Positions 44,562-53,049 of a stretch of 64,000 nucleotides of DNA are shown piece after piece. The stretch is from Clostridiales bacterium PH28_bin88 (lineage in GTDB: Bacteria; Bacillota; PH28-bin88). The translations under genes were made by a program, and so were the position numbers. The notes beneath the pieces were generated by a model that worked only from the letters and a program-made list of their open reading frames with translations, did no database searches and was not told where the DNA came from. The first letter of the stretch is position 1. The number at the start of each line of letters is the position of its first letter. The stretch is taken from NCBI GenBank assembly GCA_000987045.1, contig LAKY01000063.1, positions 40,278-104,277 of the forward strand. The letters run 5' to 3'.

Positions 44562-46239
44562 GATCAGCCACCTCCGTTTCTGTTTTTACCAAGGGAATGG
44601 CAAAACAAAACTTGCTTCCTACCCCCCACTGGCTGTCAACCCAGATCCGTCCTTCATGCATCTCCACCAGGTTTTTAGCCAGGGCCAGCCCCAGGCCGGT
44701 CCCCTGGTGCACCCGGGTTGAGGAGCCGTCAACCTGCCGGAAAGCCTCAAAAATAATCTCCTGGTCCTCCGCTTTGATCCCGATGCCGGTATCCGTGACA
44801 CAAACCACTACCTCCCCTTCGCCCGTGCATGCGGAAACGGTGACTTTCCCGCCGGTAGGAGTGAACTTGAAGGCGTTACTCACCAGGTTCACCACCACCT
44901 GCTCGATCTTCTGCCGGTCGGCGTTCACCGCCGGCAAGTCTTCCAGTTCAACCTCCAGCCGCAAACCCTTCTTGATGGCCACCGGCACCATCCGGTGTTC
45001 CACGTCCCGGACCAGTTCCGCCAAGTCAAAGGTGGACCGTTTCAGTTCCATCTTCCGGGCCTCGATCTTGGCCATATCCAGGATGGCATTAATGGAAGTC
45101 ATCAGCCGTTGGCCCCCGCGCAGCACGTCTTCCAGGTACTCCCTTTGCTGTTCATTGATATCCCCGCCAATACCTTCCAGCAGCAATTCCACAAAAGCCA
45201 TAATTGATGTGAGCGGAGTGCGCAGCTCGTGACTGACACTGGCCAGGAACTCTGACTTCAGGCGGTTGGCCTTGGCTAGTTGGATATTGGCCGCTTGCAG
45301 GTCTTCCTGATGGCGCTTAAGGACTTCGTTGGCCGCGCTCAATTCCCTGGTGCGGTCCGCCACCTGGTTTTCCAGGTTTAAGTAGTAGTCCTTGAGCCGC
45401 AAGGCCATGGAACGCAACTCCCTGGACAGTTGCCCGATCTCAGCGGGAACGGAGATATCCGGCAAGGGGTGGTCCAGCCTGCCCTCGCCCATCTCGGTGG
45501 CAGCCCGGGCCAGTTGGGTGAGAGGAATGTCCACCAGCCGGCGGATCACCCAGAAGATAGTAGCCACGCTGAGCATTACCATCAGACCTGTCACAGTCAT
45601 TTGGGCCCTGGTCTCATCGCGCAGATTTTCCTGGAAGATGGTCATGGGTATGCTCAAGCTTACCGCCCCCGCCAGGTCACCCAGCGCGTACCGGGGCACT
45701 TCTTCGCGAAAATGCACGGCGCTGTCGGTACTGTGGCAGACAAGGCAGGGGTCCTCGATACGGATAGACAATAAGTAGCGAAAGACCCTTTGGCCGTTAA
45801 CCACATCAACTCCCCATGCTTCCTTGGTTTCGGGGTGAGACCCCATCTCCTGGATCAGCCTTGTTTCAAAGACGTCGGGAGTATTGCGCGGGTTGTTGCC
45901 CGGAAACCAGATCTCCTTGAAAGACCACTGGGCATCCCCCCCGAACAGGTCCCGCGTCCCCTTCTCCGCTGCTTGCGGGTCCAGGTGCTTGAACTGGGCC
46001 ACCGCCTCCCCGCTGGTAGGCAGGCACCCGCAGTCCTGGCTCTCGGCGACAAACGCCCGGATAGCCAAAAACTGGGTGGCCACCACCCGCGCCTTGTCGT
46101 TTAGGTCCTTTTCAGCCCGGTATTTGAGCCTTTCCATGGTCCAGGCCAGACTTAAGCCAGACACCACCACTATTGTCAGTGCGATGTACAAGATAAGTCG
46201 AACGCTGAGTCTGTCCTTTGCCTTGACCTGCCAACTCAT
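44551..46239 (-). CDS. Histidine kinase with DUF3365-type haem sensor
   Basis: A kinase of about 562 residues has an N-terminal helix, an extracytoplasmic DUF3365/Tll0287-like domain with CxxCH in DPCLVCHSTDSA (C165-C168-H169) and a Cys pair DCGC near residue 70, then a second helix, HAMP, a coiled coil, HisKA with His near 337 in SVSHELRTP, and HATPase (VCVTDTGIGI, GTGLGLAL). A c-type haem in the sensor would report redox potential or a gas ligand. ATG 46239 follows GGGAGAGGG. It is paired with the OmpR-type regulator. Confidence 0.88.
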   Translation of the reverse strand: MSWQVKAKDRLSVRLILYIALTIVVVSGLSLAWTMERLKYRAEKDLNDKARVVATQFLAIRAFVAESQDCGCLPTSGEAVAQFKHLDPQAAEKGTRDLFGGDAQWSFKEIWFPGNNPRNTPDVFETRLIQEMGSHPETKEAWGVDVVNGQRVFRYLLSIRIEDPCLVCHSTDSAVHFREEVPRYALGDLAGAVSLSIPMTIFQENLRDETRAQMTVTGLMVMLSVATIFWVIRRLVDIPLTQLARAATEMGEGRLDHPLPDISVPAEIGQLSRELRSMALRLKDYYLNLENQVADRTRELSAANEVLKRHQEDLQAANIQLAKANRLKSEFLASVSHELRTPLTSIMAFVELLLEGIGGDINEQQREYLEDVLRGGQRLMTSINAILDMAKIEARKMELKRSTFDLAELVRDVEHRMVPVAIKKGLRLEVELEDLPAVNADRQKIEQVVVNLVSNAFKFTPTGGKVTVSACTGEGEVVVCVTDTGIGIKAEDQEIIFEAFRQVDGSSTRVHQGTGLGLALAKNLVEMHEGRIWVDSQWGVGSKFCFAIPLVKTETEVADRGQ

Positions 46240-46438
46240 TACCCGGCCCTCTCCCGTGGTCCGTTCTATTTCGGGCGATGTTCTATCAATATTATTGAAT
46301 TCTAATAACCCCCTTGTAATAATTTTACATGTTCCTGCTTTCACAAGCAATCCCGCAATGCAAAGTCGCACTTGTAAATCTATTCTGGATTTGTTAATAT
46401 AATCTATTAATAAATAAACGTCACTGGTAAAACCGTAA

Positions 46439-46465
46439 AGAAAAACGACAACTGTTCAGTTGTCG
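46439..46465 (-). terminator. Terminator of small membrane protein gene
   Basis: The palindrome CGACAACTG-TT-CAGTTGTCG is followed on the minus strand by TTTTTCTTT. Confidence 0.75.
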
Positions 46466-46529
46466 AAAGATATATGAAACATGCCACGGATCTTCAGGGG
46501 ATACTGCGTCATCGGATCCACCTTCGGAT

Positions 46530-46748
46530 TCACTGGAATACACCCAGACGGAACAGTACCGGTACAACCAAAACGCCGAGGAAAATAACGGCTTGCAAGC
46601 AAAAGGCCCCGATCAGAATGGCGGTGAAAGTAACAGCGACGATGTTACCTGCCACGACTTTTCCTTTAGACGGTTTATTAGAAGAATCGTCGAAGCCCTG
46701 TTCTTCCTCAAACAATTCGTCTGAAAGTTTTCTTGCTGTGGCTTCCAC
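46530..46748 (-). CDS. 72-residue hypothetical membrane protein
   Basis: An acidic cytoplasmic head (KLSDELFEEEQGFDD) is followed by a long hydrophobic stretch sufficient for one or two helices (GNIVAVTFTAILIGAF, AVIFLGVLVVPVLF). GTG 46748 has GGGGAGGG at good distance, so it is preferred to the track start at 46793. It has its own terminator and stands between the kinase and the metalloid region. I do not recognise the family. Confidence 0.55.
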   Translation of the reverse strand: MEATARKLSDELFEEEQGFDDSSNKPSKGKVVAGNIVAVTFTAILIGAFCLQAVIFLGVLVVPVLFRLGVFQ

Positions 46749-46930
46749 TGTGGACCCTCCCCTCGTAGTGCTGTACCGGATGGCAACCCCCATGCAAGGC
46801 CTTTACAGGTCCATTGCCCACCCCATCTTCCTGTCTTAAGCATAGCACACATACCCTGCGCATTCCTTGCACACCCTTGGCTCTTAGCTTATAAAATTCT
46901 TGCAAATTTATTGCGGGGAATCCAAATGCA

Positions 46931-46960
46931 AAAACCGGGATTGGGCACTCCCGGTTTTTT
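46931..46960. terminator. Bidirectional terminator
   Basis: CCGGGA-TTGGGCAC-TCCCGG is flanked by an A-run and a T-run, so it can act on both strands. It abuts repeat R3. Confidence 0.75.
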
Positions 46961-47098
46961 CTCGCACTATCAGAAAGTATAACTTTCTGTGGCATAAGTA
47001 CTAAGGCTTCCGCCTGCGCCAAAGGCTTGCACCACAGGCATGCGACTAAGCCTATAAATGGGCAAGTCTTCTTTAGCGCAAGCCAAGTTTTCTTTACC
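46961..47098. repeat. Repeat R3, copy 1 (with 45-50 base insert)
   Basis: It starts CTCGCACTATCAGAAAGTAT and shares nearly every base with 52955..53049, including a small hairpin CAGAAAG-TATAA-CTTTCTG and the end GCGCAAGCCAAGTTTTCTTT. An insertion of about 45-50 bases separates the two halves here. It abuts the 3' end of a minus-strand gene, as does copy 2. Confidence 0.8.
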
Positions 47099-47113
47099 AA
47101 TACCTTTCCACTT

Positions 47114-47392
47114 TCATGTCCATTCCGCCACCAGCCGCGGGCGCTTCCAAACCACATCCAAACGGACGCGTAAATTTTGCTTGGCCTTGGCTTTGATGCC
47201 TTTATGGATGTACACCGTAATGCCGTTGCAAACCTGGCGCTGGAACTCTTCACCCCCTGCTTCCCCCAGCGCCACGTAGGGAATCAGGATGGAGCCGCAG
47301 CAACTAGCTTTCGCCTCCGCCGCCGTAATCTGAATGGCTCCACCATTGTCATTGATAAAGTGCCATGCGCTTCCTGTAAACCGCACCTCCAT
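47114..47392 (-). CDS. CC-motif HesB-like protein (copy 1)
   Basis: This product of about 92 residues is similar in layout to the HesB/IscA fold and to the CC/Se-motif proteins in which the CC may be replaced by selenocysteine. The key motif is ASCCGSILIPYVALGEAG, followed by 'VCNGITVYIHKGIKAK' and 'NLRVRLDVVWKRP'. ATG 47392 has GGGGGCGG upstream. Repeat R1 copy 3, ending in a terminator, lies immediately upstream and may attenuate it. The function is unknown; a role with thiophilic metalloids is suggested only by the neighbours. Confidence 0.65.
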   Translation of the reverse strand: MEVRFTGSAWHFINDNGGAIQITAAEAKASCCGSILIPYVALGEAGGEEFQRQVCNGITVYIHKGIKAKAKQNLRVRLDVVWKRPRLVAEWT

Positions 47393-47462
47393 GCTTCCGC
47401 CCCCAGTAAATTGTTTAGTGTTAATGCCATCATATGCTTTTAAGGCACAACGGTGCACCATT

Positions 47463-47520
47463 AAAAAAGCAACCCGTAACGGGTTGCCGCTGTGAAACTT
47501 GCCACGGACCAGGTGACTAG
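47463..47520 (-). ncRNA. Repeat R1, copy 3: conserved hairpin motif plus terminator (partial)
   Basis: On the minus strand it reads CACCTGGTCCGTGGCAAG, then TTTCACAGC, then the terminator GCAACCC-GTTAC-GGGTTGC-TTTTTT. The conserved part matches copies at 51.43 and 56.52 kb, but the 5' half and promoter are missing. It lies about 70 bases upstream of the CC-motif gene start, in leader position. Confidence 0.6.
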
Positions 47521-47627
47521 TACGTGCAGTATTTCCTCACAATTCAGTGTATTCCCTGCTGTTGCACCAATAAAAATTATTGCTGACATCATAAACCAGA
47601 TTGAGGATCACTGAATTCTTGAGCACA

Positions 47628-48344
47628 TCAGGCTTTCCCTGCCCGGATGAGTTCGGCAAACCGGCCGGGCAGCCCCGCCGCTTCGATGGCCTGGGAGGTC
47701 GCCTCAAAATCGTAAGGCACCTCGATAAACTCAACCGACACACTCTCTCCAAGGTTGACCATCGTATAGACCGCGTTGGGATTACCGTGTTTGGGTTTCC
47801 CCACGCTCCCCACGTTAACGATATCCCTTCCCCATACTACCCTGTGGTATGGCTTGTGGGTGTGGCCGCAGATCAGTATGTCGGCATTGCTTTCATCCAG
47901 AAGTTCCTTCAGATATTCTTCTGAAACGTCCTCGTATAGATACTCATTCAAGCGCCGGGGGCTGCCGTGGACCACCAGCACCTGCCTACCGGCCACCTCC
48001 AATCTCAATTCCTTAGGTAGTGCCCGGAGAAACTCTCTGTTTTCATCCGAGATGTGCTCTTTTGTCCACTTGAGTGAAGCCTCGCCCAGCCGCATGGCCT
48101 CTTCATCCGGGTAGTCGCAGCCGCAGGCGATACGGTGAAAAGCCACCCCGTCGTCGTAATTGCCCATGACGGTGGGGACCTTTTTTTTCCGGATAACTTC
48201 GATCACTTCGTTGGGAAATGGCGCGTAACCCACCAGGTCCCCCGCGCAAACAGTCATATCTGCCTGTCTGCCGTTAATGTCGTCCAGCACCTCATTAAAA
48301 GCATGGATATTGCTGTGAACGTCCGCAAAAACCGCTAACCGCAA
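47628..48344 (-). CDS. Metallophosphoesterase (YfcE/MJ0936-like)
   Basis: This 238-residue calcineurin-like phosphoesterase has the metal-binding blocks ADVHSN, GDLVGYAP, GNYDDG, VVHGSPRR and CGHTHKPY. The family hydrolyses phosphodiesters or nucleotides with two metal ions. The start is TTG with AAGGAGG upstream. It follows the second CC-motif gene by 16 bases on the same strand, so they are co-transcribed. The physiological substrate is unknown. Confidence 0.88.
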   Translation of the reverse strand: MRLAVFADVHSNIHAFNEVLDDINGRQADMTVCAGDLVGYAPFPNEVIEVIRKKKVPTVMGNYDDGVAFHRIACGCDYPDEEAMRLGEASLKWTKEHISDENREFLRALPKELRLEVAGRQVLVVHGSPRRLNEYLYEDVSEEYLKELLDESNADILICGHTHKPYHRVVWGRDIVNVGSVGKPKHGNPNAVYTMVNLGESVSVEFIEVPYDFEATSQAIEAAGLPGRFAELIRAGKA

Positions 48345-48360
48345 ATTTTCTCCTCCTTGC

Positions 48361-48648
48361 TCATTCTTCCCTGTAATCCAGCGAAAGGGTTTTCCACCAC
48401 AGCGCCTTGTCCAGGCTGATTTCCGCTATTCCCGGGAAAGAGGTCACTTCGTGGTCCAGGTGGACGGTAACCCCTGCCACCTCCATTGTCTCGTAGTTCT
48501 CTGGCGCATTGCGGGGGATGCCCAGTTCCAGCATAGGTGCCGGAACGGACCCGGCGCAACACCCGCTGTACTGCCCGCGGAAGATGACCAGGTGGCCCCC
48601 CTTCTGGTTGATGTGTTCCGCCGCTTCCGGGGAAATTTTTACTTGCAT
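48361..48648 (-). CDS. CC-motif HesB-like protein (copy 2)
   Basis: This is a 95-residue protein. It has 'SPEAAEHINQKGGHLVIF', then the motif GQYSGCCAGSVPAPMLELG, and 'VAGVTVHLDHEVTSFPG'. The layout matches the proteins at 47.1 and 58.9 kb. The real start is ATG 48648 with GGAGGTGG upstream; the long track ORF 48361..49002 reads antisense-like nonsense before it. It sits between an ArsR repressor and the phosphoesterase. I infer a metalloid- or sulfur-linked role from context only. Confidence 0.7.
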   Translation of the reverse strand: MQVKISPEAAEHINQKGGHLVIFRGQYSGCCAGSVPAPMLELGIPRNAPENYETMEVAGVTVHLDHEVTSFPGIAEISLDKALWWKTLSLDYREE

Positions 48649-48781
48649 GGCCTGGAGCCACCTCCTGATTAAATGACTGTCACCAAAAGGATATCCGTTT
48701 ACCCCTGGATAATCTCCTCCACCGCCCTGGAAATCTTCGGTAGCGAAATCCCGCCATGGAAGCAGGGCTGCCCGTTGGGTC

Positions 48782-49174
48782 TTACCCGTTGCCCCCGGCT
48801 TGGCTGCCTTTTTCCAGCCGGGCTTGCCGGGCCTCCAGTTCCTCGCAAACGGTGAGGTCAACGCGGGCGCAAGAGGGTTGGATGCCGCGCCGCAGGTTTT
48901 CCTGGATAGGTGAAACAAACAGTTTGGCGAAGGCTTCCTGGTAACAACAAAAGTTGTCTTGATCCAGGGAGTAGAAAATCCACTTTCCCTCGCGGGTGTC
49001 ATTGACCAGCCCGGCCTGCCGCAGGATCTTCAGGTGGTGGGATACCGCCGGCTGGGACATCTGTAAAATGTCGATCAACTCACAGACGCACATCTCCCGC
49101 ACCGACAACAATTGGAGGATCCGCAGTCTGGTCTCGTCGGAAAGCGCCTTGAAGAATTGGGCTACCTTTTTCAT
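48782..49174 (-). CDS. ArsR/SmtB-family repressor (1)
   Basis: This 130-residue winged-helix repressor has an ArsR-type metalloid site MCVCELIDIL in the recognition region and a DNA helix 'SQPAVSHHLKILRQAGLV'. Two further cysteines (NFCCYQ) and SCARVDLTVCEELE could add ligands. It should release DNA when As(III) or Sb(III) binds. It is downstream of the ACR3 exporter gene on the same strand and probably controls the arsenite module. Confidence 0.9.
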   Translation of the reverse strand: MKKVAQFFKALSDETRLRILQLLSVREMCVCELIDILQMSQPAVSHHLKILRQAGLVNDTREGKWIFYSLDQDNFCCYQEAFAKLFVSPIQENLRRGIQPSCARVDLTVCEELEARQARLEKGSQAGGNG

Positions 49175-49313
49175 CAGCTATTCCTTCCCTTCCAATACAG
49201 TAGGGCTCTTGCATACTTATGACAATTATCTCCCGTGAGTTCTTGTGGGGTTTTATACTCAGGCCTCAACCTTACCTCTCCCGGCAAAAAAATCCAGGGC
49301 GCTACAGGGCTAT

Positions 49314-50393
49314 CTAGCGTACCGCGCCGGTACCCGCCAGGGAACTGCCGTCCGGAGCAAAGTACTTGCGGGAGAAGCCCAGGGCCACGTTGACCAGGCC
49401 GATCATCACCGGCACCTCGATCAGCGGCCCGATGACCGCGGCGAAGGCTTGCCCGGAGTTGATGCCGAATACCGCCACCGCCACCGCGATGGCCAGCTCA
49501 AAGTTGTTGCTGGCGGCGGTAAAGGAAAGGCTGGTAGTCTGCCGGTAATTGACTCCCATGCGCACGCTCATGAAGAAGGATACCAGGAACATCAATACAA
49601 AGTAAACTAGCAGCGGAATGGCGATGCGGACCACGTCCATGGGCAGCTTGATGATATACTGGCCCTTATAGGAAAACATCACCACGATGGTAAACAGCAG
49701 CGCGATCAGGGCCAGCGGGCTGATCTTGGGGATGAATCTCTTTTCATACCACTCCTTGCCCATGGCCGGTTCAAGGTAAAACCTGGTGAGAAAGCCGGCC
49801 GCAAATGGAATACCCAGGTAGATGGCCACGCTGGTCGCCACCTCGCCGATGGTCACATGTACCTCCATGCCTTGCAAACCCACTAAGCCTGGAAGCACCG
49901 TGATAAAGATGTATGCGTAAATGGAGTAGAAGATCACCTGAAAAATGGAGTTGAAGGCCACCAGGGCCGCCGCGTACTCGGTATCACCCTTGGCCAAGCT
50001 GTTCCACACGATGACCATGGCGATGCACCGGGCCAGCCCAATCAGGATGAGGCCCACCATGTATTCCGGGTAACCACGCAGGAAGACGATCGCCAGGATA
50101 AACATCAGGATAGGCCCGACGATCCAGTTTTGGACGAGCGACAGGGTCAACACCTTGCGGTTCTTGAACACCTTGCCCAGTTGCCTGTAGTTGACCTTGG
50201 CCAACGGGGGATACATCATCACAATCAGGCCGACGGCGATAGGGATGGAAGTGGTTCCCACCGACAATCTATCCAACAAGTCCGCAATGCCCGGGAAGCC
50301 GTACCCCAGCAAGACACCTACGGCCATGGCAAGGAAAATCCACAGGGTTAAAAACCGGTCCAGCAATGACAGCTTTGCGGTAGCATTATTCAC
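49314..50393 (-). CDS. acr3: ACR3-family arsenite efflux permease
   Basis: The product has about 359 residues and ten membrane helices. The ACR3 signature [19 protein letters not shown] contains the essential cysteine. It exports arsenite using the proton-motive force. Two starts are possible: TTG 50402, only two bases from AGGAGG, or GTG 50393 at 11 bases; I prefer the latter. ArsR lies downstream. A promoter with TATAAT on the minus strand is visible near 50540. Confidence 0.93.
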   Translation of the reverse strand: MNNATAKLSLLDRFLTLWIFLAMAVGVLLGYGFPGIADLLDRLSVGTTSIPIAVGLIVMMYPPLAKVNYRQLGKVFKNRKVLTLSLVQNWIVGPILMFILAIVFLRGYPEYMVGLILIGLARCIAMVIVWNSLAKGDTEYAAALVAFNSIFQVIFYSIYAYIFITVLPGLVGLQGMEVHVTIGEVATSVAIYLGIPFAAGFLTRFYLEPAMGKEWYEKRFIPKISPLALIALLFTIVVMFSYKGQYIIKLPMDVVRIAIPLLVYFVLMFLVSFFMSVRMGVNYRQTTSLSFTAASNNFELAIAVAVAVFGINSGQAFAAVIGPLIEVPVMIGLVNVALGFSRKYFAPDGSSLAGTGAVR

Positions 50394-50629
50394 TATTCTC
50401 AATACCTCCTAACTCCGTTCTAGTAACTGGATTCAACTAACCACGTTGTTAGCCCATTACCAGGGCCACCCCGGAGCGGTCACCTTCACCTCCTCATGAC
50501 GCTTGCCGGGACCGGAATAACATATTTAACTTTTTTTATATTATAGCCCACTGTATACCACAAGTAAGATCGGAAAATCCTTATTATGCTACCTGTTCCC
50601 GCAAACCTGCGGTCCACCTGCTAAATGCC

Positions 50630-50848
50630 TCAGCCGTACAATCCCTGGTAGCCTACCGTGACGCTCCCGTCTGGTTTCACCTCCACCGGCACCTTATCAG
50701 CGCCGTAGGTTTCCTTGACCATGCGAAGCGCCGCCGGGTCGTGGGAAAGGTTGATTTCCCGGTAAGGAATGCCCTGCCGGCGGTAGTCATGCATCAGCCT
50801 TTGACAGTATGGGCAGCCTGTTTTGGTGTAAATAACGGTATCATCCAC
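50630..50848 (-). CDS. Small glutaredoxin-like protein
   Basis: This is a 72-residue thioredoxin-fold protein with the redox motif TKTGCPYCQRL and 'INLSHDPAALRMVKETYGADKVPVEV'. It resembles the NrdH/glutaredoxin group and the UXX-star proteins, which in other genomes can contain selenocysteine; here the motif is CPYC. It may reduce arsenate-handling or metal-binding partners. It is upstream of acr3 on the same strand, about 230 bases away. Confidence 0.85.
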   Translation of the reverse strand: MDDTVIYTKTGCPYCQRLMHDYRRQGIPYREINLSHDPAALRMVKETYGADKVPVEVKPDGSVTVGYQGLYG

Positions 50849-51427
50849 TCTAAATCACCCCCTCTGTGTCAGACTAAGGTCGCAATCATTATTTGCCCCT
50901 CTCAACAGCAATAATAAACGCATTCAATTATATTTATCTATCCATTAAAATTTTTTATATTGTTATATCCATTTTTGTTTATATGTCCGATTGTGATTAT
51001 AGCAAAGCAGCTTCTGAACAGCAAGGGTCACCAGGGAACGTCCACCAGTTTTTTTACCGTTCGGAAAAGGAGATCGCCCCGAACGCCCCCGTCAGGGCGC
51101 CACCTATACCAAATCCAGTCCCTCAGGCTATCACAATCAAACTTCTTCCTGAATCCACCTGCTCACACCGGGCCCTTCATCTTTTTATTGGCCCTCATTT
51201 CCTCCCATCGGGACAACTTGTTACTGGGACATCCAGTATTCAGCTGAGGCTTAACTCTTGTTCTGTTTATATTATAATATTGTAATTGATTATGATCTTA
51301 ACCCCTCACTAACCCTGCTGTCAATTGATAAAACAAGCTTCTTTTTTATAATCCCATAAAACCTTTGCCTCGCGGGCAAAGTTGCACTGTACGGAATAAA
51401 GACGGGTTGAAGCTATTGACATCAAAC
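50849..51427. other. Intergenic stretch with AT palindrome and a degenerate small ORF
   Basis: On the minus strand a start with GGGAGGAA (ATGAGGGCCAAT) and an out-of-frame stretch GTGFGIGGALTGAFGAISFSER suggest a broken small membrane-protein gene near 51050-51215. The palindrome at 51265-51292 would be its operator or promoter. No intact gene is supported. Confidence 0.35.
51265..51292. promoter_or_regulatory. AT-rich palindrome (candidate ArsR-type operator)
   Basis: It contains TTTATATTATAATATTGTAAT, 21 bases identical to the site at 58.86 kb upstream of the permease gene, with TATAAT inside. Confidence 0.5.
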
Positions 51428-51570
51428 GAAAAGACAGCCCTGACTGATAGGGCTGCCTGGCAGTGAAGCTTGCCACGGGCCAGGTGGCAAAACCCTGTTG
51501 ACCTTTCCTCGGCCACACTCTAATCACACCATTCCCTTTTCCCTGGTTTGTGAACAGGCTGTGACAAAAA
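51428..51570 (-). ncRNA. Repeat R1, copy 1: candidate small RNA or attenuator
   Basis: On the minus strand a palindromic site TTTGTCACAGCCTGTTCACAAA (51547-51568) lies 32 bases upstream of TGTGAT. A transcript of about 90 bases would follow, with a TTGCCAC-CTGGCCC-GTGGCAAG hairpin and the terminator AGCCCT-ATCAGTC-AGGGCT-GTCTTTT. Copy 2 conserves all these parts and their spacing. No gene starts within 500 bases downstream, which argues for a free small RNA. Confidence 0.6.
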
Positions 51571-51587
51571 ACCGGACAATCAGGAAC

Positions 51588-51798
51588 TTATGCACCCTGG
51601 GACGCCAATTGGGGCTGTTGCGCCCGTACCAACCCAGCGGCGATGAGCAACAAGGCGAGGAGCCCTATCCCATAGTCCAGGAAAAACCCCTGGTAGCCGG
51701 CGGCGTCGATAACCCTGCCCCCGATGGCAGTGCCGATACCACCACCGCCCATAAAGCAGAAGGCCACCAAGGATCATGATGATGGTGTTTCTTTGCAT
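51588..51798 (-). pseudogene. MFS transporter 3' remnant with frameshift
   Basis: Frame one starts MQRNTIIMIL, and the sense then shifts to VAFCFMGGGGIGTAIGGRVIDAAG, followed by the last membrane helix (YGIGLLALLLIAAGLV). This is the end of a major-facilitator exporter. At least ten helices are missing and one frameshift is present. It lies directly downstream of an ArsR gene, so the ancestral pair was probably a repressor and its exporter. Confidence 0.65.
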
Positions 51799-51821
51799 TT
51801 TCCCGAGCCTCCTCGATTTAG

Positions 51822-52229
51822 TTACATTGGTGGACAACAGCCCTGGTTATACGTGGCGACGGAGCTTCCGGTCAATTTATTCAAACCGTTCCCCGCCGCT
51901 GGCCCCTGTGGAGGGGCCTTATTCTCACTTATTCGTTGCCCGCTCAGTACCGCAGCCGCTTCCGCCGCCCGGAGAGCCAGGATTTCGTCAATAATATCCA
52001 TCATTTGGAAAACCTCCGGATGTTTTACCCGGTAGATCATCCGGAGGCCGTCATTGCGATAGGAAACCACACCCAGTTTCCTGAGAATGCTTAAATGCTG
52101 GGAGATGTTGGATTGCTCCATTTCCGTCAATTCAATTAATTCACAGACGCATCTTTCACCCTGGCGTAAGAGTTCCATGATCTTGACCCGCGTGGGGTGT
52201 CCCAGGGCTTTTAATATCTCGACCTTCAT
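51822..52229 (-). CDS. ArsR/SmtB-family repressor (2)
   Basis: This 135-residue winged-helix repressor has RCVCELIELTEM as the metalloid site and MEQSNISQHLSILRKLGVV as the DNA helix. A C-terminal tail ends in NQGCCPPM, adding a possible extra thiol pair. Its downstream partner, an MFS exporter, is truncated. An AT-rich palindrome lies just upstream (52262-52297) and is the likely autoregulated operator. Confidence 0.9.
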   Translation of the reverse strand: MKVEILKALGHPTRVKIMELLRQGERCVCELIELTEMEQSNISQHLSILRKLGVVSYRNDGLRMIYRVKHPEVFQMMDIIDEILALRAAEAAAVLSGQRISENKAPPQGPAAGNGLNKLTGSSVATYNQGCCPPM

Positions 52230-52261
52230 CCGGTAAAGCGTTCATGCAAACCGGTTCACCT

Positions 52262-52297
52262 CCATTATATTATTATATCTTAATATTATTTATTGTA
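52262..52297. promoter_or_regulatory. AT-rich palindromic operator upstream of arsR (2)
   Basis: ATTATATTATTATATCTTAATATTATTTATT begins about 35 bases before the ArsR start. It resembles the sites at 32.7, 33.3, 51.27 and 58.86 kb. Confidence 0.5.
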
Positions 52298-52400
52298 GCC
52301 CGCTGGCCATTATCTGTCAATACTACTTATCTAATTTGCATTGATTGAATATAGCGTAATTCCCCCGCCTTTTGCGGCAAATTGGTAACCCATCGTAGCT

Positions 52401-52565
52401 AAAGTTCACAAACTATTACGTTTCTCGTCAGGGTTTCGCCAAACTTGATGGGTATCCTCAAGGCAGGCGAGGTTACGGAGGTGATCGTGATGTGACTTAG
52501 CCAAGCAGCCGCGAGAATAACTTATTGGATTAAAGTTCAACAGGAGGAATGAAGCTTTCCACCGA
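52401..52565 (+). repeat. Repeat R2, copy A: orphan leader with start-stop mini-ORF
   Basis: It matches 56729..56882 from AAGTTCACAAACT through the -10-like GGTATCCTC, the ribosome site GGAGGTGATCGTG, and ATG TGA followed by CTTAGCC, to AGGAGGAATG. Here the second ribosome site leads only to 13 codons (MKLSTDFVVFNAS), so the downstream gene has been lost. A GC-rich hairpin CGGGGCG-CAAG-CGCCCCG follows near 52600. Confidence 0.65.
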
Positions 52566-52648
52566 TTTTGTTGTTTTCAACGCTTCATAATAATTAACCG
52601 GGGCGCAAGCGCCCCGGCTGACATCGTCTACAACTGTCTTTATTCATT

Positions 52649-52855
52649 CTAGTACCGGGACCGGCCTTGAGGACCACCTCTGCCCCATCCAGATGAAACT
52701 ACTTGCTTGCTCCAGGGAGAGACCTCCTGGTACGTCCGGTGTGCCTCCTCACCGCATTTAGGGCAGGGAACCCGCCTGCCCTTGTTGGTTGTCCCGTAAG
52801 GGATTTGAAATACATACTGACAAACCGTGCACTGGTACTCCCTACCCATTTCCAT
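52649..52855 (-). CDS. Small zinc-ribbon protein with SSGWG tail (2)
   Basis: This 68-residue protein has a CTVCQYVFQIPYG...CPKCGEEAH zinc ribbon and the tail VSPWSKQVVSSGWGRGGPQG. The tail matches the protein at 32.8 kb, whereas the ribbon is closer to the one in the DUF134 protein at 59.5 kb. ATG 52855 has TAGGAGG. It is likely to bind zinc or another thiophilic metal. It is a single-gene unit between arsR and the Mrp ATPase gene. Confidence 0.7.
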   Translation of the reverse strand: MEMGREYQCTVCQYVFQIPYGTTNKGRRVPCPKCGEEAHRTYQEVSPWSKQVVSSGWGRGGPQGRSRY

Positions 52856-52954
52856 GCCAACTACCTCCTATGTAGGTTACCTGATGCCGATTTAACCGGA
52901 TAGAGTTCAGCCAAAAGGTATTATTGGGGTAAGGCCGGCGATTGCCGGAACCTT

Positions 52955-53049
52955 CTCGCACCATCAGAAAGTATAACTTTCTGTGGCATAAGTGCAACTA
53001 AGGCTTCCGCCTGCGCCTAAAGGCTTGGCGCAAGCCAAGTTTTCTTTAT
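52955..53049. repeat. Repeat R3, copy 2
   Basis: CTCGCACCATCAGAAAGTAT... to ...GGCGCAAGCCAAGTTTTCTTT matches copy 1 without the insert. On the plus strand CTTGGC-GCAA-GCCAAG-TTTTCTTT is a perfect GCAA-tetraloop terminator. It abuts the 3' end of the Mrp gene. Confidence 0.8.

Noticed and set aside
48670-48781. Open frame between arsR (1) and the CC-motif gene (PNGQPCFHGGISLPKIS...)
   Set aside because: It has a natural-looking C-terminus but no start and overlaps the arsR 3' end; at most it is an unidentified remnant.
48361-49002. 213-residue ORF
   Set aside because: Only the last 95 residues (from 48648) form a protein-like sequence. The rest overlaps arsR in another frame.
50893-51285. 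130-residue plus-strand ORF
   Set aside because: Composition and start are unconvincing; the stretch is better read as a degraded minus-strand small gene plus regulatory DNA.
51428-51570. R1 as 6S RNA, SECIS element or a known riboswitch
   Set aside because: The length, hairpin loops and terminator do not match consensus features that I know; no in-frame UGA is linked to it.
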